NCBI RefSeq assembly: GCF_000717715.1
Contig: NZ_JOAI01000040.1
Span: 1 to 64,000 of the forward strand
DNA: 64,000 nucleotides
Direction: 5' to 3'
From: Streptomyces sp. NRRL B-24484
Lineage (GTDB): Bacteria; Actinomycetota; Actinomycetes; Streptomycetales; Streptomycetaceae
Shown piece by piece: positions 33,234-41,045 of the stretch. The translations under genes were made by a program, and so were the position numbers. How positions within the stretch are numbered: position 1 is the first letter of the stretch; the number at the start of each line of letters is the position of its first letter. A model generated the notes under the pieces. That model was given only the letters and a program-made list of their open reading frames with translations, was not told the DNA's origin and did no database searches.

Positions 33234-33718
33234 TTCGCCGCTGGCGGGACCGCGGCCGCCGCAACGATCCGGAACCGCCGCCCCCGGCCGCCCCGACCGC
33301 AAACCGGCGGGAGTACCGGATCAGCCTGGCCACGACGCTGCCCGGCATCAAACTGGCGCGGCGCATCACCGTGACCGTCCTCACCAGCTGGGGCGTGCCG
33401 CCGAGGACCGGCGTCCACGACGCCGCCGTCCTCGCCGTCACCGAACTGGCCGCCAACACCGTCCGGCACGCAGCCTTGCTGTCCCCGTCCTTCGAACTGC
33501 TGCTGGCCGCCGCCGACGACCTGGACGTCGGAGTCCGGGACAACCACCCCGACCTGCTCGAACTCCCGCCCCCCGACGGGACGGGCGGGCTGGCCACCCT
33601 CGCCGACCTCGCCCACAGCCTCGGCGGCCGCCTGGCCCTCGAACCCGACCCCGGCGGCGGCAAGACCGTCCACGTCCTGCTGCCCCTCACCACCCCCGTG
33701 CAGGAGAAACAGTCATGA
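33230..33718 (+). CDS. HATPase_c anti-sigma-factor-like ATP-binding protein
   Basis: This 162-residue protein contains AVLAVTELAANTVRHAALLS (N-box with Glu and Asn), LDVGVRDNHPD (G1-like DxxP region) and DGTGGLATLADLAHSLGGRL (G2). It is a small GHKL ATPase of the type that acts as switch-protein kinase for STAS antagonists. The N-terminus is Arg/Pro-rich. It begins inside the truncated SulP stop (GTGA) and ends overlapping the DUF6126-like gene (ATGA). Confidence 0.85.
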   Translation: MIRRWRDRGRRNDPEPPPPAAPTANRREYRISLATTLPGIKLARRITVTVLTSWGVPPRTGVHDAAVLAVTELAANTVRHAALLSPSFELLLAAADDLDVGVRDNHPDLLELPPPDGTGGLATLADLAHSLGGRLALEPDPGGGKTVHVLLPLTTPVQEKQS

Positions 33719-33849
33719 GCGACGCCGTCCGCGACGAGAAGGCCAAACGCAAGGCCATGCTGATCCGCGCCTCCATCTACATCGCCGGCACCCACCTGTT
33801 CGCCGGCTTCGTCATCCTGCTGTTCACCCTCGGCAACCGCCACCACTGA
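33715..33849 (+). CDS. 44-residue DUF6126-like membrane peptide
   Basis: ATGA overlap with the HATPase gene and AGGAGAAAC upstream support this short gene. It encodes MSDAVRDEKAKRKAMLIRAS, then IYIAGTHLFAGFVILLFTLG and NRHH. The basic N-terminus plus single transmembrane helix match the small DUF6126 proteins common in Streptomyces. The function is unknown. It is the last gene of the helper-ArsR-SulP'-HATPase chain. Confidence 0.75.
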   Translation: MSDAVRDEKAKRKAMLIRASIYIAGTHLFAGFVILLFTLGNRHH

Positions 33850-34134
33850 CAACCGCCAGAGCAAGACGCGGGACGGTCCCCCCGACCCTGGGCTGCCGCG
33901 GCGAAGTGGCAGGCGGGGTCACGAGAGGCGATTCGACAGGCCGATACCGGCGGCGAGCTCCTCGGGTACGCCAGCGGCGTTGCATGGGCGCAGACGCCGC
34001 CAGCCGCGGAGCGGTGACGGCGGACGCGGCGCCGCCTGGAGCACGCCGGGCCCGACCTGCAGACAGACCACGGCTCGCAGTCAGGGACGGGCCCGGTGCC
34101 GGTCAGCCAAGGCCCCGAGACCCAAACAGGCGCA

Positions 34135-34422
34135 TCAGTCCGCGCGCAGGATCCGCGAAACGTAGATGAGCGGCGGGTCCGTGCTCTCGTTCACCGCGTA
34201 CTCCACCAGCCCGACGTCCCGGTGCAGCGGCGCCGAGTGCATACCGGGCCTGCCGGGGACGGGCAGGCTGAGGTGAGGGAAGGGGTTCTCGCGCAACTCC
34301 ACGAGGAACGCGACCGCGGCGGAGAACACGTCCGCCGGTGTGGCCGGGTCGGCGAGGAGCTCCTCGACGGCCGGGGAAAGGGTGATCGGGTCGTCCGCGG
34401 CGGGGACGTCGTGATCGCTCAC
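34135..34422 (-). CDS. possible toxin-like small protein, partner of 34419
   Basis: This 95-residue protein contains SPAVEELLADPATPADVFSA, AVAFLVELRENPFPHLSLPV and a strand-rich C-terminus (GLVEYAVNESTDPPLIYVSR). That C-terminal hairpin is reminiscent of RelE/ParE-type folds, but no catalytic residues can be assigned. Its GTG overlaps the stop of the upstream DUF6247-like gene (GTGA). The two-gene, coupled, small-protein arrangement suggests a toxin-antitoxin pair. This is a tentative reading. Confidence 0.55.
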   Translation of the reverse strand: MSDHDVPAADDPITLSPAVEELLADPATPADVFSAAVAFLVELRENPFPHLSLPVPGRPGMHSAPLHRDVGLVEYAVNESTDPPLIYVSRILRAD

Positions 34423-34703
34423 TGGGCGCCGAGACGGCGCAGAACCACCGACGCCGAGTCCCCGGGAGCGGTGCCGGCCTGGAGGGCGGCATGGATGCGG
34501 TCGCCCTCGGGATCGCGGTAGAGCTCGGCCCGCAGCCACCAGCGGCGCAGAACGCCACCGATCGTCTCGTCGGTGGCCTCGCCCATCTCCCGGTAGAACT
34601 CCATCCGCTGCGCCGGTGGCAGGGCCTCGGCGACGGCGTCCGGGGTCCGGGCGATCGGCTGGCTGCCATCGCCATGGTGGCCGTGCACCGGTGCAGTGCT
34701 CAC
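34419..34703 (-). CDS. DUF6247-like small protein
   Basis: This 94-residue, mostly helical protein contains RTPDAVAEALPPAQRMEFYR, ATDETIGGVLRRWWLRAELY and RDPEGDRIHAALQAG. The TP..(L/V)..AL.P..R..F and W..A....DP pattern resembles Streptomyces DUF6247 proteins, which often precede RelE-like genes. GGGAGGAACG before the GTG is a strong ribosome-binding site. If the pair is a toxin-antitoxin system, this is the likely antitoxin. Confidence 0.6.
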   Translation of the reverse strand: MSTAPVHGHHGDGSQPIARTPDAVAEALPPAQRMEFYREMGEATDETIGGVLRRWWLRAELYRDPEGDRIHAALQAGTAPGDSASVVLRRLGAQ

Positions 34704-35352
34704 CGTTCCTCCCGGAGATCTCGTGCAGGTGGGCTGGTACCAGTGTCCCCCTCGGATCGACAGTCCGGTACCGACCCGTGATTCTCGTGTCCGCGGGGCT
34801 GTGCTCCGGGCCTTGCGGCGTTCCCGCCGACGGGGCCCGTGGGGTTGTCAGCCTCTGGCGCGCAGGCGCCGGGTGTTCCCTGGCATGGACTGCGGGGGCC
34901 GGGGCGGGTTCACTCTCAGCGTATTTCCAAGCGGAAGGCGGGTCGGACGCATACGGAGCCATATTTCCGCGTTCACTCTTTCGGAGCAGTAGGGGCCCAT
35001 CTCTCGCGCGGAAGCCTTTCACTCTTTTGGAGTAACGGGCCTTCAGATGGAGTTTCCAGATCTGACTGATGGTCGGCGACGTGCCGTCATCTACCAGCAT
35101 GAACCAGTGATCCAGACGGGTCGGCATGAGATCTGCAGGGCCGTTCTCAAGTCTGGAAAGCGACGCTCTTTCGGCCCATCAAAACGGCCTTGGTCTGCGG
35201 AATTCCGGAAAAGGGAACGCGGCTCCGGTGTCCTATGCTGCTCGCAGATCCTGAGCGCGAAAATGCAGAAGAGCCGCCCTGCCAGGCGGCTCTTCCTACT
35301 GCATACCGCTCAGGCAAATGCGTCCACCAGCGTTGAGAGGAGCAGCATCAAC
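34704..35352. other. 650-base non-coding region with repeated motif
   Basis: No gene is supported. TTCACTCT occurs three times in the same orientation, starting at about 34909, 34972 and 35018. The last two are followed by TTCGGAG and TTTGGAG. A long hairpin at 35263-35304 precedes the gene at 35353. Base composition from 34910 to 35260 is noticeably less GC-rich than elsewhere. Confidence 0.5.
35263..35304 (+). terminator. long hairpin, possible attenuator or small-RNA terminator
   Basis: The inner stem GAAGAGCCGCC (35268-35278) pairs perfectly with 35285-35295 across a 6-base loop. An outer ATGCAG/CTGCAT pair extends it to 35304. It lies 49 bases before the ATG at 35353, in what should be that gene's leader, so it could terminate an upstream non-coding transcript or attenuate the gene. 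Confidence 0.6.
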
Positions 35353-35571
35353 ATGCTGACACATGAACCCCACCGTGGCGACCGTCCCCAGCGGGCACGG
35401 CCGCGTGACTCGCGCAGCCTTCCCGTGCCCTATCCCTTGATCGCGCTCATGGTCGACGTCGTTCTCTCGGGCGGCTCGATCGCCGCAGGAACGAGTCCGG
35501 TGCAGGCCGTGCTCACCGGTATCACGGTCCTGGTGGTTCCGATGATCGCCATGTACAGCAGGCGGGTATAA
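35353..35571 (+). CDS. small membrane protein, unknown function
   Basis: This 72-residue protein has a hydrophilic Arg-rich start (THEPHRGDRPQRARPRD) and then two hydrophobic segments, YPLIALMVDVVLSGGSIAA and PVQAVLTGITVLVVPMIAMY. GAGAGGAG precedes the ATG by 10 bases. The long structured leader and a terminator at 35583 support a real, regulated single-gene unit. The family is not recognised. Confidence 0.65.
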   Translation: MLTHEPHRGDRPQRARPRDSRSLPVPYPLIALMVDVVLSGGSIAAGTSPVQAVLTGITVLVVPMIAMYSRRV

Positions 35572-35582
35572 CCGCTGTCGTG

Positions 35583-35608
35583 GGGCCCGGCCGGAATCGG
35601 CCGGGCCC
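35583..35608 (+). terminator. hairpin terminator
   Basis: GGGCCCGGCCG (35583-35593) pairs perfectly with 35598-35608 across GAAT. It begins 12 bases after the stop of the small membrane protein. Confidence 0.75.
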
Positions 35609-35813
35609 AAGCACGGAGCCGCGGGCATCCTCAGCACGGCGACCGATACGCCGACCCGCACTCCTGGTGGGCCGCGGCACCCGGGACTGCTGACGGCTCG
35701 TGAGCTGTTGGTAGGCTCAGTGTTGCCACCGCGCTGGTCCGCCGAGGGCTCCGCCCGACGCCATGGTGCTCCGCACCGCGCATGTCGATTCCGCCATGCC
35801 CGAGGAGTGCAGC

Positions 35814-36155
35814 ATGCCCGCCGACCACCGCCGCAAGGCCGAGATCACCGCCCGAATGGCCCTGACCGGGGAATCCCGCCGGCACGCCGCTTGGGCTGTC
35901 GCCAATCCCGAACTGGCCGGGTACGAGGAGTGCGCCGGCTGGGGAGCGGGCTGCGAGTGCATGGAGTGCACCAACGCGCCCGTGTCGATGTGCCAGGAGT
36001 GTCTGTACGTGTTCCATGATCACCCCTTTGAGCCTGAGGACGGTTCCTGCCCCAACGGCTGCACCGACTACCTGGAGTCCAAGTCGGGCCGCAGGCTGAA
36101 CGCTGTCCGCCTCGAGGCGCTCGGCCCCGTTCCGAAGGCAGACCGGACGTCCTGA
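35814..36155 (+). CDS. cysteine-rich, probably zinc-binding protein
   Basis: This 113-residue protein has a helical N-terminus (KAEITARMALTGESRRHAAW) and a dense Cys/His centre: EECAGWGAGCECMECTNAPV, SMCQECLYVFHDH and SCPNGCTDYLES. The CxCxxC...CxxC...H...CxxxC spacing suggests two zinc sites. GAGGAG lies 6 bases before the ATG at 35814. I do not recognise the family. No operon partner. Confidence 0.65.
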   Translation: MPADHRRKAEITARMALTGESRRHAAWAVANPELAGYEECAGWGAGCECMECTNAPVSMCQECLYVFHDHPFEPEDGSCPNGCTDYLESKSGRRLNAVRLEALGPVPKADRTS

Positions 36156-36405
36156 CCAGCCGGCCGTCGGCCGAACTGTCCGCGCCACCCGCTACGGTGT
36201 GATCACTGAGGAAGCCGACTGCCCCTGCCCAGTCCGATCGGGCAGAGGCAGCGGCATTCATGGGCCGCGGGTGCCGGGAGCCCCTTGGGGGCCTCCAGGA
36301 ATCGGCGCAGGTAGACACGGTATTGGGCACCGAATTGTTCGTAAACCGCCGAAAGCAGCGGGCGTAGAGTGCAGCCCACCAAGATCCCATCGCTGAGGAG
36401 CGCCC

Positions 36406-36624
36406 GTGCCGGAGGACACTGCGCACACCGTCCGCGCCAGACGCCCCCGCGGCGTCTGCACCGATGAGACCGGCCTGACTGAGCGCCAGCGCCGCGTCAT
36501 CGAGGTCATCCGGGATTCCGTGCAGCGCCGCGGTTACCCGCCGTCCATGCGCTAGATCGGCGAGGCCGTCGGCCTCTACAGCGACCTCCACGGCCTCGCC
36601 GACCAGGCCCTCGGCCCTCTCTAG
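36406..36624 (+). pseudogene. lexA: lexA N-terminal fragment with in-frame stop
   Basis: GAGGAG and a GTG open a frame reading DETGLTERQRRVIEVIRDSV, then QRRGYPPSMR, the LexA winged-helix start. A TAG replaces the GAG codon of the conserved SMREIGEAVGL at 36553, and IGEAVGL continues in frame after it. Similarity then fades within about 20 codons. The dimerisation and autocleavage domains are absent. A functional lexA must lie elsewhere. Confidence 0.8.
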
Positions 36625-36678
36625 GACACGATCCTCACCGTGCTCCCGGTCCTGCTCCGCTGCGGCACGACGATCGGT

Positions 36679-36756
36679 GATCGGCTCGCTGCGTGCACCG
36701 GCCTCGCCGACCCCGCACGCCCTGCGTACAGCAGGTGAGTGAGCAGCGAGCCGATC
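36679..36756. repeat. 14-bp inverted repeat spaced by 50 bases
   Basis: GATCGGCTCGCTGC (36679-36692) is exactly complementary to 36743-36756. It lies between the lexA fragment and the convergent gene ending at 36845. It may be a weak terminator or the scar of an insertion. Confidence 0.45.
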
Positions 36757-36844
36757 GGAGCCGCACGAGAGCAAGAGCCGGTTGGCCGCCGGAAGCCGGC
36801 CAGCGGTTCCAGGGTCCCGGACCGTGACGACGTGGCGGGATGCC

Positions 36845-37636
36845 CTACTCGGGCCGGTGCCCGGTCAGCTGCTGCCAACGGTCGCGGGCGGCATCCAGCT
36901 CGCGGCGCGCCTGCGGGATGCGGGTGTCCTTCTTCAAGCGGGTGGTGACCTCCTCCAGTTTCTGCTGCGCCTGCTGCTGCCCGTTCGTATCGGCGATGGC
37001 GAGCTGGAGATCGGCCTCGGCCTGGGGGATGAGCGCCTTGCGCTGCGCCTTGGCCGCTTTGGCCTTGGCGATGGCGTTGTGGACGTCGACGACGAACGCC
37101 CTCACCTCAGCCTCGGGTGTCTCCATCGGGGAGATGTCTGCCTCGGGTGTCTTCTTCAGCGAGAAGGTCAGCAGCTGCTGGAGGCCATCGGGCAGTGTCA
37201 GGTAGACGTGGCCAAACGAGTGCGAGTACTCGTCGCGGATCGAGATCCCGTTGAGCGGGTGTGAGGTGGTTCGTCCCTCTGCCGTCACCTGCAGCACGTG
37301 GTCGTAGAGCCGCAGAGTGCCAGCGAGTTCGCTGCGCAGTGCACCCTGGCCCGGGTCACGCAGCCGGGACAGGCGCAGCTCGGCCTCACGGACGCGGCGC
37401 CCGTGGCTGGAGACTGCCGCCTCCATCGCGGTGCGTGCGCTGTCGCGTTCCTGCCCCGCGGCGTGCTCTAGGCGGCGAAGCTTCTCGCGGGCCGCTTTCA
37501 GATCTCGCCGGTGCTTGCGGTATTCGGGGCGAGGGCTGAAGGAGAAGCGCCAGTTCCCCGGGTACTTGCCGATCCGCAGCACCAGCCAGCCGCCAAGGAC
37601 CAGCATCGCCAGGACTATCCACGTCGTGGTTCCCAT
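36845..37636 (-). CDS. membrane-anchored coiled-coil protein, unknown function
   Basis: This 263-residue protein has an N-terminal transmembrane helix (TTTWIVLAMLVLGGWLVL) and a long charged coiled coil (KAAREKLRRLEHAAGQERDS and following). A beta-rich middle (GTLRLYDHVLQVTAEGRTTS, SFGHVYLTLPDG) is followed by a second coiled coil (ADLQLAIADTNGQQQAQQKL). The middle resembles a small pleckstrin-like or SHOCT-neighbour domain, but I cannot assign it. GGAGGG precedes the ATG. It lies 220 bases from the STAND NTPase on the same strand. Confidence 0.65.
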   Translation of the reverse strand: MGTTTWIVLAMLVLGGWLVLRIGKYPGNWRFSFSPRPEYRKHRRDLKAAREKLRRLEHAAGQERDSARTAMEAAVSSHGRRVREAELRLSRLRDPGQGALRSELAGTLRLYDHVLQVTAEGRTTSHPLNGISIRDEYSHSFGHVYLTLPDGLQQLLTFSLKKTPEADISPMETPEAEVRAFVVDVHNAIAKAKAAKAQRKALIPQAEADLQLAIADTNGQQQAQQKLEEVTTRLKKDTRIPQARRELDAARDRWQQLTGHRPE

Positions 37637-37857
37637 CGAATCCCTCCATCTTTGTCGGGCGGCGGCATGCGGCGAAGTTGTGGTGGCACTCGCCCGGTCA
37701 CGGCGTCGGCGACGGGCCTGGGGCACGGATCAATGCAGGTGGTCGACCGGCGTGGTTGGTCATGGCTTGCCTTGGTCGATCGGATCCACGAGGTATGAAG
37801 CCCGGGCCGTGGCTGATGGTGCCTGCACGTTGGGCAGGTGCGGGACGCAGGCACTGT

Positions 37858-40527
37858 CTACTGGTGCGTCCGGGTCTCCTGACGGCCGGTTACGAGGGAC
37901 CGCCACCTGGTGCGGACCGTCTCTTCGGCGTCGAGCCACTGTGTGGTGGAGGGGGCGGGCAGCGGGCGGTCGGCCATGAAGTGGGCGATGTCCAGGTAGT
38001 AGGCGAAGTCGCCGTTCGCGGTGGCGTCGCGCAGACGGGCGAGGGTGGCGGTCAGGTCGTTCTCGGCACCGCAGACGGCGTGGTGGAAGGCGAGAGCGGT
38101 CTCCAGCAGCGGGATGAGCCAGGGCAGGCCGGCGACGTCGATCTGGGCCCGCAGCACGGTGTGGCGGTCGGCGATCTCGCAGTTGTCGGTGCCGGCGTCA
38201 CGGACCAGGCCGGCGACCTGGAGGTGCAGGACGGTGGCGCGCTGGTCGAGCGGTTCCAGGTACTGGCGGGCGAGGTCGATCTCCTCGCCGGCCCGGTCTG
38301 GGTTGGTGAAGGCGGTGACCAGGGCCAGGCGGGTCTGGGCGATGGCCCGCTCACCGGGCGCGTCGTGCTGCTCTGCCTCCGCCCGCCCGTCCCGCAGGGC
38401 CTGGGTGGCCGCGGTGAAATCTCCCTGCGGCCACAGGATGTCGCCCTTCACGCGGTGCCGACGGCTCTTCCACGTCAGGGTGGAGGCTGCGGCCAGCGCG
38501 GCGGGGAAGTCGCCGTGGATGCGGGCGAGGTTGGCGATGCCTCGCTGCGCTTGCGGGGCGAGGCGCCCGCCCGCGGCGGCGACCTGGCGCATGCCCTCGA
38601 GGGAGGCGGCGGTGCGGCCGAGGTCCTTGTCTGCCTTGGCCCGGTAGTACCGGGCAAGGTCGGTCAGTTCCTCGGTCAGCAGGCCACTGTCCAGGACGGC
38701 GCCAAGGCGGCGGGCGGTGTGGGCGCGGTGTTCGTGCTGGCGGCGGCTGATGGCGGTGAGCAGCTCGGCCAGGGCGTCGGCGGGCGTGTCCGCGGTCTGG
38801 TCGTCGCCCTGGGCAGGGGCGGGCGGGGCGATGGGCTCCCATACGGAGTCGTCGATGTAGGCGAACGCGGCGTCCGTCAGCCAGGCCAGGTCGTCCAGGT
38901 GGTGGTCGCGGGCCAGGCGCAGGCCCTGGCGCAGGCACGCCACCAGCCAGGCCCGGCCGGCGGCGGGGGAGTGGGTGCGCCACTGCCCGCCGAGCGCGGC
39001 CAGGGCCCGCTGGGCGGCCTGGTGCCAGTCGGCGGGGGTCCACCGGTCTGCCGACGTGGTGTCGTCCGTCTGCAGCGCGGCGCGGATGGCGCCGTGCAGG
39101 TGGTAGGGCCAGGTCGCGTACGGGTCCTCGCTAACCATTGGCCGCTCGACGAGGCGGCGGGCGGCAGCCTGGTGGGCCAGGCCGGCGGCCTGGGTGGCGA
39201 GGTCGAGGTCGAAGGCGTCCAGCAGGGAGGCGCTGCGCAGGACGTGGCGCTCGTCGTCGGTGAGGTCGGACAGGGTGCGGGCGATCAGGGCGGGGAAGGT
39301 GTGGTCGAAGTCGGCCGAGGTGGGGGTGCGGCCGGTGCGGCGGATCTCCAGGAAGCGAGCGACGGCCAGGTCCAGGTGCAGGGGCAGGCCATGCGAGCGG
39401 GCGGTGATGACGGCGCGCACGTCTGCGGGGATGAGCGGCCGGCCATCGTGGGTGAGGCGGCGGGCGAGGTAGTTGTCGCAGTCGCTCGGGGAGAAGTCGC
39501 CGAGCAGGTGCTGCCGCCGGCCGCCCGCGGCGTGGGCCGGCTGCTGGCCCTGCGGGGCGAGGTGCGGCCACGCCTGGGGGCCGGTGTAGTCGAGCTGCCC
39601 CTGCAGAGCGTCATCGCCCCAGGCGAGGCGGTTGCGGCCGGCGATGACAAAGAAGCAGTTCGGCATCAGCCACACCAGGCGCTGCAGCAGCCGCTCCAGG
39701 TCGCGGTGCCGGTCCTCGGTGTCCTCGAAGGTGTCCAGCAGGACGACCGGCACCACCGCGTGCTTGGCGGGCAGCCGACTGATCTCCCAAGCCAGCAGGT
39801 GCGGGTAGAAAGACAGCGCCTCCAGGTCCGCGTCGGCTTCCAGCAGGGCCGCGGTGCGGGCGGCTCCGGCCAGCGCCCGGGCCCGCTCGCGGCGCTCACG
39901 CAGTGCCGTGACGAGCGCGGAGGCGACCTGCCCGGCCGCCGAGCCCACCAGACCGGGCAGCTCCAGCGAACCGGCGACCTCCCCGACCGCCGACCGCAGC
40001 TGCTCGGGCAGCAGCTGCCCTACCTTGCCCATCAGCCCGGTGCGCCGGATGTACTCCTCCAGCGGCTCGCCGGGGTGCTGGGCATCCCAATAGCGGCGCA
40101 GCGCCAGGTCGAAGCTGGGCATCGACCGGCCGACCGCGCCGGCCAGGGCGAGTCGGATGCTCAGGATGACTCGTTCGAGGTCGGAGCCGGTCGAGGCCGA
40201 ACGCGAAAGGTCGATGCGTACCGGCAGCAGCCGCTCGCCCGCCCCGATGCTCGTGCCCCACTGCTGGGGCCGCTGGTCGGCGGCGGCGAGGGAGGCTTCG
40301 AGTTTGCGCAGCAGGGTGGTCTTGCCGACTCCGCCGACACCGTGGAAGGCGATCAGATGGGTGCGCGGTGCTTCCAGGTCCTCGACGTCGAAGCCGGGGG
40401 CGGCGATGGTGCGCAGGTGTTCTTCGAGGGCGGTGGCGACCAGGGACCACTGGTGTTGCCGGTTGGTGAACGCCTCGGCGCTGTCGACCGGGTCGTTGGA
40501 GCTGAACAGCGTGCGAAGGTCGGCCAC
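37858..40527 (-). CDS. STAND-type P-loop NTPase with helical repeats
   Basis: This is a large protein of about 889 residues. The N-terminal NTPase has Walker A GVGGVGKTT and a Walker B-like VVLLDTFED, followed by a winged-helix-like region (FPALIARTLSDLTDDERHVL). A long TPR-like helical C-terminus (AQRGIANLARIHGDFPAALA and others) follows. The layout is that of STAND ATPases, including prokaryotic NLR-like (Avs-type) sensors, but no effector domain such as a nuclease or TIR is evident. GTG at 40527 is preferred because GGGGGGA lies just upstream; the frame extends to 40596. A small gene diverges at 40695. Confidence 0.82.
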   Translation of the reverse strand: MADLRTLFSSNDPVDSAEAFTNRQHQWSLVATALEEHLRTIAAPGFDVEDLEAPRTHLIAFHGVGGVGKTTLLRKLEASLAAADQRPQQWGTSIGAGERLLPVRIDLSRSASTGSDLERVILSIRLALAGAVGRSMPSFDLALRRYWDAQHPGEPLEEYIRRTGLMGKVGQLLPEQLRSAVGEVAGSLELPGLVGSAAGQVASALVTALRERRERARALAGAARTAALLEADADLEALSFYPHLLAWEISRLPAKHAVVPVVLLDTFEDTEDRHRDLERLLQRLVWLMPNCFFVIAGRNRLAWGDDALQGQLDYTGPQAWPHLAPQGQQPAHAAGGRRQHLLGDFSPSDCDNYLARRLTHDGRPLIPADVRAVITARSHGLPLHLDLAVARFLEIRRTGRTPTSADFDHTFPALIARTLSDLTDDERHVLRSASLLDAFDLDLATQAAGLAHQAAARRLVERPMVSEDPYATWPYHLHGAIRAALQTDDTTSADRWTPADWHQAAQRALAALGGQWRTHSPAAGRAWLVACLRQGLRLARDHHLDDLAWLTDAAFAYIDDSVWEPIAPPAPAQGDDQTADTPADALAELLTAISRRQHEHRAHTARRLGAVLDSGLLTEELTDLARYYRAKADKDLGRTAASLEGMRQVAAAGGRLAPQAQRGIANLARIHGDFPAALAAASTLTWKSRRHRVKGDILWPQGDFTAATQALRDGRAEAEQHDAPGERAIAQTRLALVTAFTNPDRAGEEIDLARQYLEPLDQRATVLHLQVAGLVRDAGTDNCEIADRHTVLRAQIDVAGLPWLIPLLETALAFHHAVCGAENDLTATLARLRDATANGDFAYYLDIAHFMADRPLPAPSTTQWLDAEETVRTRWRSLVTGRQETRTHQ

Positions 40528-40694
40528 CAGAGTCCCCCCAGGACATGTCATCTGAGGCCAATTTAGGTGATGGACCAGGTCAGGGGGCAGGATCAAGCGG
40601 AAATGGGCCGGGAACCGGCCACTGGCGTACCCGTCCGGGTGGCTGGTGGCGCCGTCCTGGCCGAGACCGTTCGAAGCCCCTGAGGTGGTTCACC

Positions 40695-40976
40695 GTGCAT
40701 ACTCCCCCGCCCGCATCGTCCCCGTCCCCGGACGGCGAGGGTGTCTCCTACGAGGACGCGAAGGAGGCCGTCGATGCGGTCATCGCTTGGTACGGCCGCC
40801 AGCTCCTGGACGCGCGGCGCTCGGGCGACCAGCAGCGCCAGGCAGAGCTGATCGAGCAGATGCAGGCCTGCGCCGAGGACCGGCGCAGGCTCATTGACGC
40901 GGCACCCGCAGAGATGGCGCGCATCAACGACCTGTACGCGGAGCGCCTGAGGAACCTGGGGACCGGCGGAAGCTGA
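40695..40976 (+). CDS. small helical protein divergent from the STAND NTPase
   Basis: This 93-residue protein has a Pro/Ser-rich start, then SYEDAKEAVDAVIAWYGRQL, QQRQAELIEQMQACAEDRRR and ARINDLYAERLRNLG. It is almost entirely helical and charged. GAGGTGG lies upstream of the GTG at 40695. The family is not recognised. Its position facing a STAND NTPase is worth noting, but no functional link is shown. Confidence 0.6.
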   Translation: MHTPPPASSPSPDGEGVSYEDAKEAVDAVIAWYGRQLLDARRSGDQQRQAELIEQMQACAEDRRRLIDAAPAEMARINDLYAERLRNLGTGGS

Positions 40977-41045
40977 AGCCGACGCCAGCGCCGGCCCCGC
41001 AGCAGTACGCCGCGGCGCCGGCGCCCGGCCCCCGTTCCGTAGTGC

